Of a stretch of DNA of 64,000 nucleotides, positions 34,880-45,568 are shown one piece after another. Below the pieces are notes generated by a model. That model was not told where the DNA came from. It made no database searches and was given only the letters and a program-made list of their open reading frames with translations. The first letter of the stretch is position 1. Each line of letters opens with the position of its first letter. The translations under genes and the position numbers were made by a program. Source of the stretch: Maratus speciosus. Its lineage: Eukaryota > Arthropoda > Arachnida > Araneae > Salticidae. The stretch covers positions 32,678,087 to 32,742,086 of the forward strand of contig OZ010787.1 of the NCBI GenBank assembly GCA_963932465.1, read 5' to 3'.

Positions 34880-35474
34880 TATATACTCTACTAATAATTA
34901 TTGATTATTATTAATTTTTACTGTATAATTTTTTACTATGCCAATCGCTAATTGTGAGGGGGGTCTTGTTCTTGAGCCGACCCCAGCCCTCACCCCCCCC
35001 TTATAGTAATAATAAAGAAATTTTTATAGTCAAATAATAACCCGAATGATATATAACCTTTTAGAAACATATCAAATGGCATAAAACATACATATAATGC
35101 TCAGACAGTAACGGACAAAACCTCTACCCTTTCGTGCCTAGTGTCCCAAAATTGGGACGTTTAGATTTTTATATGTTAAATAAATATTTTTTCAAAGAGA
35201 ATTTTTTTATTATTTTTTACGTTCATTTTACGCCATTTAGTATAATTAAGCACAATATTGAGTTGAAAAAAAATTCAGGCACTAATGGGTTAAGATGCAA
35301 ATTCAAGATGAGTTGTGATGGAAGTAGTAATAATGAATTTTTCTTTCCAATGAATCACTCGGGCATACACAAAAGCATAGTTGCCAATCTTCGTATTCTT
35401 TTAAAAATAAATTACCATCAGAAACTTTGAAAAAAAAAATTCGCAAAAGCAAGTTTGTCAACCTTTGAACATCC

Positions 35475-35692
35475 TTAACCCCTTGCAGGGCGTAGATGCC
35501 GTAACGGCATCACATACTTTTAATCCCTAATTGCCAACTGGCACCGGAATTTTATAATGAAAATTTCACCTTTATTAAGTACGCGAAAATCTGCTTTTAT
35601 TTGTTTGCAAATAAATTCTCTTGTAAATACTGGTGTCATTAAAATATCTCAACATTTTATGAATATAAGTACCTTGCCCCTGAAAGGGTTAA
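35475..35692. mobile_element. TTAA MITE family D, copy 3
   Basis: TTAACCCCTTGCAGGGCGTA at the left and CCTTGCCCCTGAAAGGGTTAA at the right. Interior GGCACCGGAATTTTATAATG ... AATACTGGTGTC. GATGCCGTAACGGCATC at 35487 is an extra local palindrome. Confidence 0.85.
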
Positions 35693-36248
35693 TGCATTAA
35701 TGGAGTTATGAATAAAAAGGAGGAGACATATAGTGTATTGTCTACCAGTTGCGAGTGAAGTAACTGAGGAGGTTGTCACAATACGGCGACTGCTTTTTTG
35801 AAATCGGTTCTTCAGTTTTTGACTACCGATAGGTCAAGCATCCCACCAGTAAAATTGAATAGAAGATTTCGTTTTAAAGAAGCGTCTTATTCATGGAATT
35901 TTTTTTCAAAAATGTCATAAAAATTTCTATTTTTTTTTACCGGTGTCAGTATGCCTTATAAAACTGTCGGTTTGTATCCATGGTTGTCACAATATGGCGG
36001 AAACTCAGGGCCTAACTACCACCAAAGAATACTGCTACCAGTAAAAATGAAAAATTGTTTCTTCCACTATTTATGACTGAAATTTTGTAAAAATAAGGCG
36101 TTTAAATAAGTTTAAAATATCTATATAAACCTTCTGGTGGGAGTTTCCACCGTCGATAAACAACCCCTTTGCTAGCAGTTACAGTTGAAGCTTCACTATT
36201 TTAAGGATATGTCAGTTCCTCTTTATTAATAGTTCCATGAATGCATTA
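35691..36248. mobile_element. Family P element, copy 2
   Basis: AATGCATTAATGGAGTTATG at the left and TAGTTCCATGAATGCATT at the right. Two internal copies of GGTTGTCACAATA(T/C)GGCG (about 35774 and 35983) and two core-motif pairs (CACCAGTAAAATTG..., ACCAGTAAAAATG...) suggest a dimeric structure. Confidence 0.7.
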
Positions 36249-36645
36249 CCTCCACGAATATTGTAAAAAAAAAGGAGAAGTTTATTATTTTCATAGGTCT
36301 TTTAATTTAGTTTTAATTAAAATAAGAAACTTTTTTATACAAAAATTTTGGCAGTAAATGTGTAAAAATTCCAAATGTTGGCAGCTATGCTTTTGCACAT
36401 TCCCGGAAGAGTAATGCGAATATCAAAATTACTCCTTATGTCCACCACAAGGTGCAAGCTCAATCCAGTTTCTTTAACCTTTCGCACTTCACTGACACCT
36501 ATAAGGTAACAGTGGATTTGAGGTTAAACTTACAGGACTGCCACGGGCGACTATTTTTCTATTCTATTCGCACCACTATTCTAACAAAAAAAGATTTTCT
36601 AGCACATTTCACTTGCAAATAGTCTCGAACAGTGCGTCAGAAATG

Positions 36646-36880
36646 CATACTTGCCAACTTCGAACTGAGCTTCCGTAAAATGCGAGTTAAATCAACCCAG
36701 GGTAAACACGTTTCGAACCAGAAATTTTTTAAAGAAATTAATTTAAATATATTTCATAGAAGAAACGTAAAATTAAATCTATACTGATACATCAAGTAAA
36801 TTTTCTGGTTAGAAACATGTTTAACCTGGGTTAATTTAACTCGCATTTTACGGAAGTTTAGCTGAATGTTGGCAAGCATG
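36646..36880. mobile_element. Unclassified MITE with GCATACTTGCCAACTTC-type ends
   Basis: CATACTTGCCAACTTCG at the left and AATGTTGGCAAGCATG at the right. A second inverted layer, TTCCGTAAAATGCGAGTTAA, mirrors TTAACTCGCATTTTACGGAA. Interior CGAACCAGAAATTTTTTAAA ... TAAATTTTCTGGTTAG. The outer end resembles family B with different inner arms. Confidence 0.8.
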
Positions 36881-36924
36881 ATAATGTTTATTTTGAGCAA
36901 CGGGTGTGAGGTAGATATAAAAAA

Positions 36925-37103
36925 TACCGTAATTTCCGGCGTATAATCCATAGCTCAAACTTTTTTGTTGGGACCCAGAAATTTTATTCGGTAATTGAAG
37001 ACACATATTTGCCACAATCTAAAAAGCCACATTTTATATTTAAAAAATTCTGGGTCGAAACATGATTGTTTGATCTGCATATTATACGCCGGAAATTACG
37101 GTA
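36925..37103. mobile_element. TA-flanked MITE family O, copy 3
   Basis: TACCGTAATTTCCGGCGTAT at the left and ATACGCCGGAAATTACGGTA at the right. This is the best preserved copy, with exactly complementary outer arms of 20 bp. Confidence 0.9.
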
Positions 37104-37678
37104 GTCACCTTTGCCAGCCCTGAACTTAGTATGTCACCGTATATGTGTCAGCGGAGTGCAAAAGGTTAATCCTTTCATTCCCAGTGGGTCCAAATGGCAT
37201 TATCGCATTCGTTATTATTTTTTTTTTATCTGCACCTGTAAACCCTAACTGATTCAATATGTCTCCAATGAAAGCCAAATACATCAACCTCTTAAAAAAT
37301 ATTTTGTTTTTCACCAATATACTGCAGCCCTCAACAGAACAATCAGTTAAATATATCTTAATGAGATTAACTTCATTTCGCAAATAGAGGCATGATTATA
37401 ATTCTTTTTGATGGACTTTATCTATCATGAATGCAAAAACTTTTCTATTGTGCTAAAATAGGCTGAAATATTTTATTTTATCAGTTTTATCAAAATATTA
37501 AAGAATCTTGCTTCGTATCCTTTGGAAAGTTAGATTATTCCATTTGGCATTATGGGGCATTTGGGGTTGACAACAACTTAAAAATTAAACATATCGTTTC
37601 CCGCGGCGGGAGGGTTAAACAGCTCTATACATAGAAAGTACATAAATCGGACAATGGTAAGATTAATACAGGGTGACC
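37104..37678. other. AT-rich intergenic DNA, nothing recognised
   Basis: A small minus-strand open frame at 37126-37383 has no recognisable similarity. At 37600 CGCGGCGGGAGGGTTAAAC may be one end of a lost TTAA element. Confidence 0.4.
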
Positions 37679-37815
37679 ACTGGTCAGGAATCAGAAGCAG
37701 TATTTTCCTATAGAAAAATTTGTCTTATTTAATCACGTGATTAAATAAGGAGAATTTTTATTTAAAACAATACTAGTATTTCTCCTGAAAAATTCTCTTA
37801 CCAGTGGCTACTCTG
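37679..37815. mobile_element. hAT-like MITE family I
   Basis: CAGGGTGACCACTGGTCAGG at the left and CCAGTGGCTACTCTG at the right. The centre is a nearly perfect palindrome, CTTATTTAATCACGTGATTA. No clear 8-bp duplication. Confidence 0.75.
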
Positions 37816-37844
37816 TGATAAAACTTCAAATAAATTTTAACCAC

Positions 37845-38113
37845 CGCCCCTGAATACTAGGCCTATGCGCTGAAACAAAAACTAGCTTATGTCATAGGCG
37901 GAATTTCTTCCGAGTTTGTAAGATTCCTTGAATTTGAATACCAATATATTTTTTTAAGTTTTTTCCACTTTATTGTTCTCAGATTAAATAAGTCAAAGAA
38001 CGCTTTTGGAAAACACTAGTGTCAAAATTCAGAAGACCGTAGAAACGCTAAAACAATTCCGCTTACGACAGCCGCTATTTTTCTATCAGCGTTCGGGCAT
38101 AGTACTCAGGTAT
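37845..38113. mobile_element. MITE family R, copy 3
   Basis: CCCCTGAATACTAGGCCTAT at the left and GGGCATAGTACTCAGG at the right. It aligns with R1 and R2 and has neither of R2's insertions, so it serves as the empty-site reference. Confidence 0.85.
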
Positions 38114-38990
38114 CAACTCGCGTAACTATGAGTAAAGAGGAACTGACATAGCTTAAAAATGGTGAAGCCTCAACTGCAACCGGTTCTTCAGGTTTTGATT
38201 TTCGCAAAAGCAAACTACTACCAGTAAATATTAATAAAAATTTCCTTATTATTGTTTCATCCAATATTTTTGTCATAATTCAGTCAAGAATATCAATTAC
38301 TATTACTGGAGAAAATTTGCTCTTGCGGTAGTCAGGCATTGCGATTCCGCCATAATGTGACAACCTAAACAATCCGTCTGATAATGCAGCGAATTAGATT
38401 AACACCATGGACCCGTCCTTAAGAGGCTGCTTCTGTCAAACGAAAGACCCGTTCGCTAATGCTAATCCTATGGAAGAAATTTATAAAAATATCTCCGCTG
38501 CGTCTCAATATTTTTAAATGATTTTTTTTTTTGCATTGAACAGTTCAGATCGATCTGTACAAAGGCCGTCGTTTACTTTTTTGATTTTATTGAAAGGTAT
38601 TTTTAATGAGGACACTTTCATTTTCGGAACCGATTTCGAAAGTAAAAACATCCTCATAAAAAATATCTGCAATCAAAATCAAAAAAGTAAAAAACGGCCT
38701 GCATACAGATTGATCTCAGTTATCCAATGCAAAAACAAAAAAACAAAAAAAAAACAAAAAAAAAACATTTAAAATATTGAAATTCAAACAAGATATCTTT
38801 ATAAACTTCTCCCATAGGATTAGCATTAGCGAACGCATCTTTTCATTTGACTGAAGTAGCCTCTTAATAAGAGCCTGATCCAATGGGAACAAACGACAGT
38901 TGTCATCTTGTGCATCCCCCTGGATTATTTTATTCACAACCAGTAGATAGTATACTATGTGTCTCCTCCTCCTTTTTCATAGCCCTATTT
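38113..38990. mobile_element. Family P element, copy 3, containing a foldback
   Basis: The left end, AGTAAAGAGGAACTGACATA, matches the inverted right end of copy 2. The right end is rich in CCTCCTCC. From about 38400 to 38960 a large inverted pair: TCGCTAATGCTAATCCTATG mirrors CATAGGATTAGCATTAGCGA, with GTCGTTTACTTTTTTGATTT mirrored nearer the centre. ORFs here come from low-complexity A/T runs. Confidence 0.6.
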
Positions 38991-39847
38991 ATCAGCGCTA
39001 CGCAGCACATTGATGCATATATTAATCGATTAAAACTCAATCTTTAATCCATAAATTCAGATCCTTGCTAGCACTATATTTAAATAAAAATATTCGTCTT
39101 ATGTAATCACCGAAGTCTGCTATTAAGAAAAGGATAAGAATTATTTTTTAATATTTGAGTTATATAACCCTAAATATTAGTATGTAAAACATCGTAAAAA
39201 AAAAAAAATAATAATAATAATAATAAAAAAAATCGTGCATTGTCGAGTTAATTTCTAAACTGATTTTTTCTTAGTTGATAATTATATGGGAGCTGTGGGA
39301 TGAATGGGACAAGGGGTGGATGGGACACTCTCAATGTTTCAGGATATAAACGTATTTTGTAGTTGCTTTGTATTCTCATATACGGCACTACCATAGTATT
39401 CTTTAGAACCAAAAGTTAAACCACAATGGCTGTTTTCAGTTTTTTGCAAAGTTGCATTTCCTGAAACTCTGGATAATAAGTAACTTTTTTTTTTTTTTTA
39501 CATTTGAATTCGTCAAATATCTCATACAATATAAACAAAGATATGTTGTTATTATTTATTTAAAGGCTCACTATTGGTAATTAAAATGAATGAATATTAA
39601 TCATTGTGACAAAATAATTTCTGAGTCAAAATGGCGGACAATTGAATTTATCTACCATAGGGATGATTGGGACATTTCAAATAGAAATGAATGAGACAGT
39701 CTCATTCATCCCTAGAGATGGTCAAACATTTATTTATAAACTAAAAAATGTTATATAGGTTTATAAATTAATAATTTATGTTAATTATTAGCATTAAACA
39801 GTATTCGTATTATATAGATTGTTTATCGTTAAAAATTATATTGAATC

Positions 39848-40288
39848 TTAACCCATTAACAGGTTCACGACGGCGCGGTGGGTCACACAAGACTGTCTCA
39901 GAGTTGTCAAGTCTCCGGCTTTTTGCACACCACTATTATTTTAGAGAAAATGTTGTTCCTTTAAATCACCCAATTGTTCTAATTAAATAAAACAACATTT
40001 TCTGTATTAAAATATTGGTATCCAAAAACCCGGAGACTTGTTAGCTCAGAGACAATTCAGTGTGATCCACCGCGCCGGCGTGAACGTGTTAAGGACGAGC
40101 TTCTTTTACATTTCTTTTAGTTCTTCGACACCAGTTTTTTCCTCATTGTAATTTTCATTTATTTAATCGTTCAAAATGTGAGATTATATAGTGTGAAAAT
40201 TTCCAAATTAAAATACTGGTATTCAAATTTAAAAGTTTTGTTCGGCTTACATGGCAAGTTTTCTTCCCAACGGGCTTTAATGAGTTAA
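39848..40288. mobile_element. TTAA MITE family F, copy 3, interrupted by G2
   Basis: TTAACCCA at the left, then G2, then GGACGAGCTTCTTTTACA as in copy 1, ending CGGGCTTTAATGAGTTAA. Removing G2 and one TTAA gives TTAACCCATTAAGGACGAGC, a normal family F end. Confidence 0.7.
39856..40092. mobile_element. TTAA MITE family G, copy 2, nested in F3
   Basis: TTAACAGGTTCACGACGGCG at the left and CGCCGGCGTGAACGTGTTAA at the right. Inverted relative to copies 1 and 3. TTAA duplicated at both ends. Confidence 0.9.
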
Positions 40289-41006
40289 TTATTGTATCTT
40301 AATAAAGGTTAAATAATTTATCAAAAAATTGTTATTGAAACTTTATCAAAATAGAAACAATTGTTAAAAATGTTATATCTTTATTGATCAAATGAGGAGA
40401 AATTATATTCAATTTTGAACTTGTGCTTAAATAAATCCTACTCTCGTACTCTCTCTAATATAATCTCATTTGTGTATGATATCTAAGTTACATTTAATCA
40501 ATATTACTTAATAAGTTATGAATGAAAAATATTACCTATACCGTACTTCAAAGACATATATTACTTTCATTTCATATCTAAAATGTCTCGTATGTGGGAA
40601 AAAGAAACAGATAGACAGCCGAAGTTTGCATTACAAGTTAAAACTGCAGTAAAAGAAGTGATTAGCCACGCTGAGACATAATTGCCATATTATAAGATCA
40701 TACATTACAAATAAAATTACATATAAGTTTATAATTATGCATTTTAATTAGGTAACATTGAATACAGGGAGGAAAATCTATGCGTCCCATTCATCTCTGC
40801 TATAGGGATGATCGAGACAGAGAGGAACGTTTTTTAATTTTATAATATTTTACTGTATAACAATAATCTAGACTAAATATGGTGCATAGATGTAGTCAAA
40901 TGCCTAATGTATGAAATGTGATATATAATATTGATAATAACTTACAAAAATTACTTAAAAAAATATCTTCGTGAAAATATCCAATTCATCCCCTATCTCC
41001 CCTATA

Positions 41007-41671
41007 GTGTAATTCACTATTAATACATTCTGTTGGTAATCAAATTCATCACAAATAATTTTTTTAAAACTCAATTCATGTAGTTCCTGATATGATAGAA
41101 AATGTGTCTATTTTTAAAAATATTTTATCAATTTAAACATATCTTTGCTTTTCATTAAGATGGTAGAAAAAATATGTGGCAACAATGATTACAAAATCTT
41201 TAGCAATTTATCTTCTTGTTGACAGGTAATTAAAATAAATATTTTATTCCTGACGAAAAGAAAAATAATTACATTATTTTTATGAAACTGCGCAGATAAA
41301 GTACTGCATAAAATAAAGAATTGGTGACAACAAAAAGAAGATTTATGAATCAGTCTTTAAGGTGATTGATAGACAAGAAAATTCTTCACCGGAATGTTTA
41401 TTTGCGTAAAACTAGTTGAAAATTAAAAATTTGTAATTAAATAAATATGAATAGCTTACGAATAAACTGGTCATAGTTTAGTTTGTTTCCTGCTTATATA
41501 TAATAGCCAAGTAATGTAAAGTTTTATGGAGAAAATTACTTTGCATTTGCAGTTCTCAAAATGTATATCTATAACCAATATTTCTTAAATATATATATAT
41601 ATATATATAATAAAAATAAATTGAGTATGATTTTAAAAAATCATTTTTAATTCATTTTAACAGTCAAACCT
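41007..41671. other. AT-rich intergenic DNA with an (AT)n run
   Basis: No gene recognised. AT dinucleotide run at about 41588-41609. Confidence 0.45.
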
Positions 41672-41707
41672 ATCGTCGGTACCATGTCAAACTATCTAAT
41701 ATGAAAA

Positions 41708-41905
41708 CAGTGTTGCCAGTGGGCTACTATTTTTTAATTCAGATTTCTTGATGATTGGTACTACTTTTCTGAAATGGTAAAATTCCCCTTGTTTTCGCCT
41801 TAATTAATATGCCATTAAATAAGGTTAAATAATGCGAATTATACTATTTAAAAGTAATGCAAATCAGGAAATCTGAATTAAAAAAATAGCCCACTTGCAA
41901 CACTT
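41708..41905. mobile_element. hAT-like MITE family J, copy 2
   Basis: CAGTGTTGCCAGTGGGCTAC at the left and AGCCCACTTGCAACACT at the right. Interior GTACTACTTTTCTGAAATGG and GCCTTAATTAATATGCC as in J1. Confidence 0.8.
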
Positions 41906-41909
41906 TTTT

Positions 41910-42058
41910 TATAGCTGCCAACTTTTACGCTTTTTTCTTACCACTAAAATTTAATAGTAAAATTTTCCATATATAATCGGCGAACTCTATGACTCAATAA
42001 GTCAAAAATTTCTTATAAATTTTATTGGTTAGATAAAAGCGTAAAAGTTGGCGGCTAC
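41910..42058. mobile_element. MITE family B, copy 5
   Basis: TATAGCTGCCAACTTTTACG at the left and CGTAAAAGTTGGCGGCTA at the right. Interior TACCACTAAAATTTAATAG ... AATTTTATTGGTTAG. Confidence 0.85.
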
Positions 42059-42093
42059 GGATATTGGATAGTTTGACATGTTACCGACGATCA

Positions 42094-42288
42094 GTTGGCT
42101 ATTTTTTTTAAACTCAGATTTCTTGATTGGCACAACTTTTCTAAAATGGTAAAATTTTCATTGTTTTCGACTTAATTAATATATCATTAGATAAGGTTAA
42201 ATAAGGCGAAATTCAAAAGACTATTTCAAAAAAGTTGTGCTAATCACGAAATCTCAATTTAAAAAAAAGTAGTCCACTGTCAACACTG
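42094..42288. mobile_element. hAT-like MITE family J, copy 3, left end decayed
   Basis: CAGTTGGCTATTTTTTTTAA at the left and AGTCCACTGTCAACACTG at the right. It shares TTGATTGGCACAACTTTTCT with J1. Confidence 0.75.
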
Positions 42289-42323
42289 TTTTCACATTGG
42301 ATAGTTTGACATGATACCGCTGA

Positions 42324-43023
42324 TATATCTGAAGATAGACGTTAAAAAATAATTGTATTAAAAAATTGGTACATTTCAGCTACAATAAATTATCGATACA
42401 TGTACGATGTTCATTCCCGGGAAATTAACCCTTCTACTCGTAGTTCTGCCCCATATAAGGTATCCATAATTCAAGAAAGGGTGTTTAGAGATCGAGGGAC
42501 TGTGTGGTGGATTTTGGTCTCTTCAAGTTTTGAACCCGTGAAGCTCACATGCTCCGATGCTTATTATAATCAATAATTAGTATTTGTGCAGGAAATATGA
42601 TTAAAAATAAAAATTGCATTCAACTAAATATGCATTCATACGTACAACTTTATGGTCAAATGAAGGTTGATTATAAAGGGGGACGGTGTGCGGTTTGTAT
42701 AAAACATCTTCATCCCTTGGTTATAGAGTCCCTCTCCTCCAAAAGAGATGAAATGATTTTCTGTTTCAGCATTTTTGACGGGTTTCATTTGTGTCCCAAA
42801 ATAATTTGCACCCTGGCCCTTATACTTATACCACCCCCCTAGATTTATTTTAATAAATATTTCGTATTGTTACAGAAAATAAAACAAAAACACATGTAAA
42901 TATATTTAATTTTTCAGTACCCCAAGAACTATACGGGATTTTTTTTTCTTCTTCGAAATTAAGCGAACTCATCTAAAGATTGCATGTAGAATTGTTGAAT
43001 CTTTATATATTTGAAATAAGTAT
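42324..43023. other. Intergenic DNA, nothing recognised
   Basis: The open frame at 42597-42842 has no recognisable similarity. Not called as a gene. Confidence 0.4.
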
Positions 43024-43177
43024 CATAACTGCCAACTTTTACTTTCTTTTTTTACCACTAAAATTTAATAGTAAAATTTTCCATATTTAAACAGCGAACT
43101 CTGTGATTTTTTTATCAGTCAAACATTTCTTTTAAATTTTAATGGTAAGAAAAAAGAGTAAAAGTTGGCAGCTGTGA
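43024..43177. mobile_element. MITE family B, copy 6
   Basis: CATAACTGCCAACTTTTACT at the left and AGTAAAAGTTGGCAGCTGTG at the right. Interior TACCACTAAAATTTAATAG ... AAATTTTAATGGTAAG. Confidence 0.88.
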
Positions 43178-43627
43178 AGATTTATCCCTATATGCATAAT
43201 ATTTGCAGGCATTCTTAATTAAGTTTTGCAAGAATCTGACGCTCTCTCTTCATGTAAAAACTAAGTTTATTTTCTTTTTTAATGTCATAATTCATGATTT
43301 AAGCAGAATTTTCAGATACCCTAAAACCGAACATCAGGTAGCAACGGACTATAACCTCTTCGCTACCTAGGTTCACATATGTGGACCTCTATTCTTTTCC
43401 CTATAAAAACTAAACTGTTTGCCTTTTTTTGCATTTTGACTTCATTTTTTAATAGCTGAATGTTTTTTGCTTTAAAAGCAAACCAATAAATGGCAAAATC
43501 TATGCTGATTTCCTCATAAAATAGATGTTATTTTCATCTGAGTTTACAAAACGCCTTCAAGAGGGTGTGGCCAAGAAATTGAGAATTTTTCATACTTTTT
43601 TAACTTAAATCCTTTACAATAAAATAT

Positions 43628-43832
43628 TTTATCCCCTTCGGGACAGGAGCCTTTTACGAAATTTTTAATTTTTTGTCACCGTTTTTTAAAAACAGAAATT
43701 TGTGTCTTCTTGAATCGATAAAATGTGCTGATTAAATAAGGCAAATTTTACAGTAAAATATTACTGGTGAGGAAAAACAAGGATTCTCAGCGCTTCACGT
43801 GGCACGTATACGTGTCGTCCCCAAGGGGTTAA
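43628..43832. mobile_element. TTAA MITE family F, copy 2
   Basis: ATCCCCTTCGGGACAGGAGC at the left (outer TTAA decayed) and CGTGTCGTCCCCAAGGGGTTAA at the right (last 22 bases). Interior TGTCACCGTTTTTTAAAAAC ... AATATTACTGGTGAG. Confidence 0.75.
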
Positions 43833-44537
43833 GGATTTGTATATTATTCACTTGATTAAAGGACTTAAATTTGTGATTGTGCGAATTTGGGTTAGTGATA
43901 ATTAAATTGATATTTTAACGGAATTTGTTATTTTAAATCCCTATTTGTAAACCTAAATTACTAGTCCCCTAAAGTGCCGATTTCCTAAAAGTTCTTTTTT
44001 CTGTCATCTATGATGTCATTTTGTTTGTTTAAAACCAATGAAAGAGTATTAGTAGTATTATTTTAGCTTTGGGAACGAAGAAAATAAATAAATGAGTCTT
44101 AATTTATATGATTTTTTTATTATTTCAGCATCGGATTAACTATACTTGATTTTTTTTTGGTCACGTAGGAATGTAAACGATTAAATCAAAAGTTTTCACA
44201 TTGAGCGGTAAAACAAAACAAATATATTTCAAATCATTTTTATCCCTACATGCATAAAAGTTTTTGTCATTCGTATTCACTTTTTGGGAGATTCTAACGC
44301 CATCTTCATGTACAAGCGTGTAAAAGCTTTTAATTTCATGTCGTAATTCACAATGTAATCCAATTTTTTCAGACACAAAAAACTGATAATGAGCAAGCAA
44401 TGGAGTAAAAATAAAAATGTGTGCATACTTTTTGAGAACATTTTCATCTTTTTAAGAAATGATTCATTCTTTTTTATGATAATGTTGGAAACTTTACTGT
44501 TCTTGTATTATGTATTGAAACCAGGCACAAGACAATG
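43833..44537. other. AT-rich intergenic DNA, nothing recognised
   Basis: Open frames here (44161-44400 minus, 44389-44589 plus) have no recognisable similarity. Confidence 0.4.
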
Positions 44538-44798
44538 GTGTGACAGATTTTCGGTCGCATATATTTCTTTTTATTCAAAATTAATTTAAAAGATAACTTT
44601 ATTACTTTTAAAACATGTTATCCTCCCCCATTTTTTATTCATACGGATATATGTAGTTAAATTCATTTCTTAAAACGCTACGGATTTTTATTAAAGTGTT
44701 TTCTCCTTTCTGAAACATCTTTTAATACAATGCGCTTAAATATTCCGTTACTTTTCCCTTTCTCATTTTATCATTTATCTGTCCGTTACTGCGTCAGT

Positions 44799-44839
<41 letters not shown>

Positions 44840-45316
44840 ATAAAGGCAGCTGCTGGTATAAATATGTCTTCATTTAATTGCATCGGCTTTTGCCCACCGC
44901 ATTGATAAGCATTTCTTAATCTCTGCTAATTTTTGACCGATGAAAATGTATTAACAACAAAAGTAAAAGAAAGTATCTTATGGGAATCATGTACGTTATC
45001 GTGAATAATGGTCGAGCTATAAACCCGATGCCCTTGATTCTCCGCATTTTTCCCATGCAACTGTCTGCATTGTACAATTTTAAGTAACAGTTATTTAAGC
45101 GAATGCCTGTCTGTAATATAAACAATTTCTGATTTTCTGCTGCCTCTCTCATCGTAATTAGAAGCGGTTATTTGCAACCTAGGAGCCACCCATCTGGTTG
45201 AAACACCAGATAATTCGCTGTAGTGTATTTCGTCAAAAACCTTTGTCTACTTAAGTACAATCACCAAAAGTTTGTAAATTGGCGATACTGTGCATCGCCA
45301 AGTTTTCTAGACTTCT

Positions 45317-45352
<36 letters not shown>

Positions 45353-45568
45353 ACTTCTCCTCTGGCCTTCGAGATGTGAAGGTTATAAAAAGAAGGGTGC
45401 TTTGCCGCCCCTGTCTCTTTGGGGTCCCTCTCTCCCATTTTACTAGCTGAACCACCCCCTCTGAAATGCTTTAAGTAAAATCATTATTCCAGAAAATTAA
45501 ATAGTTGAAATTTTTTATTACTTCTGTGTGCATTTAAAGTACCTGTTCTTCAATCCACATTACATAAT
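44538..45568 (+). repeat. 1-kb segmental duplication, copy 1 (empty site for family A)
   Basis: Aligns end to end with 51220-52428. Shared blocks: ATTACTTTTAAAACATGTTA, GGCAGCTGCTGGTAT, AATGGTCGAGCTATAAAC, CAACCTAGG and CTTCGAGATGTGAAGGTT. Two pure A runs (44801-44836, 45319-45350) are much longer than in copy 2. TTATTTAAGCGAATG at 45091 is the empty site for the A element present in copy 2. Same orientation, about 6.7 kb apart. Confidence 0.92.

Larger units (their letters stand above)
33307..35293 (+). mobile_element. piggyBac-like foldback element, 2.0 kb
   Basis: TTAACCAATTTGTGCCTGG at the left and CAGGCACTAATGGGTTAA at the right. Subterminal palindromes of the type GTCCCAATTTTGGGAC occur at about 33327, 33674 and 35143. 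ATGGCGCGTAAGAAAAG followed by GTAAGA at 33518 could be a transposase first exon and splice donor (weak). Inside, an inverted pair of about 250 bp (33666-33940 and 34930-35160) repeats the right subterminal region, enclosing two further elements. No transposase core remains. Confidence 0.65.
39283..41006. mobile_element. Family S element, 1.7 kb, with nested F3 and G2
   Basis: TATATGGGAGCTGTGGGATG at the left mirrors CATCCCCTATCTCCCCTATA at the right. Internal repeats of GGGATGA(T)(T/C)GGGACA recur at 39301, 39662 and (inverted) 39700 and 40790. No transposase seen. Confidence 0.6.
41672..42323. mobile_element. Family K composite of J2, B5 and J3
   Basis: ATGTCAAACTATCTAATATG then AAAACAGTGTTG at the left. 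CAACACTGTTTTCACATTGG then ATAGTTTGACATGATACCG at the right. A third, internal copy, TTGGATAGTTTGACATGTTA, lies at about 42065. The structure is two J-like units in tandem within longer shared arms, with a B element in between. Confidence 0.7.

Noticed and set aside
42597..42842. 81-residue plus-strand frame in a quiet region
   Set aside because: No recognisable motif, and length is within chance expectation.
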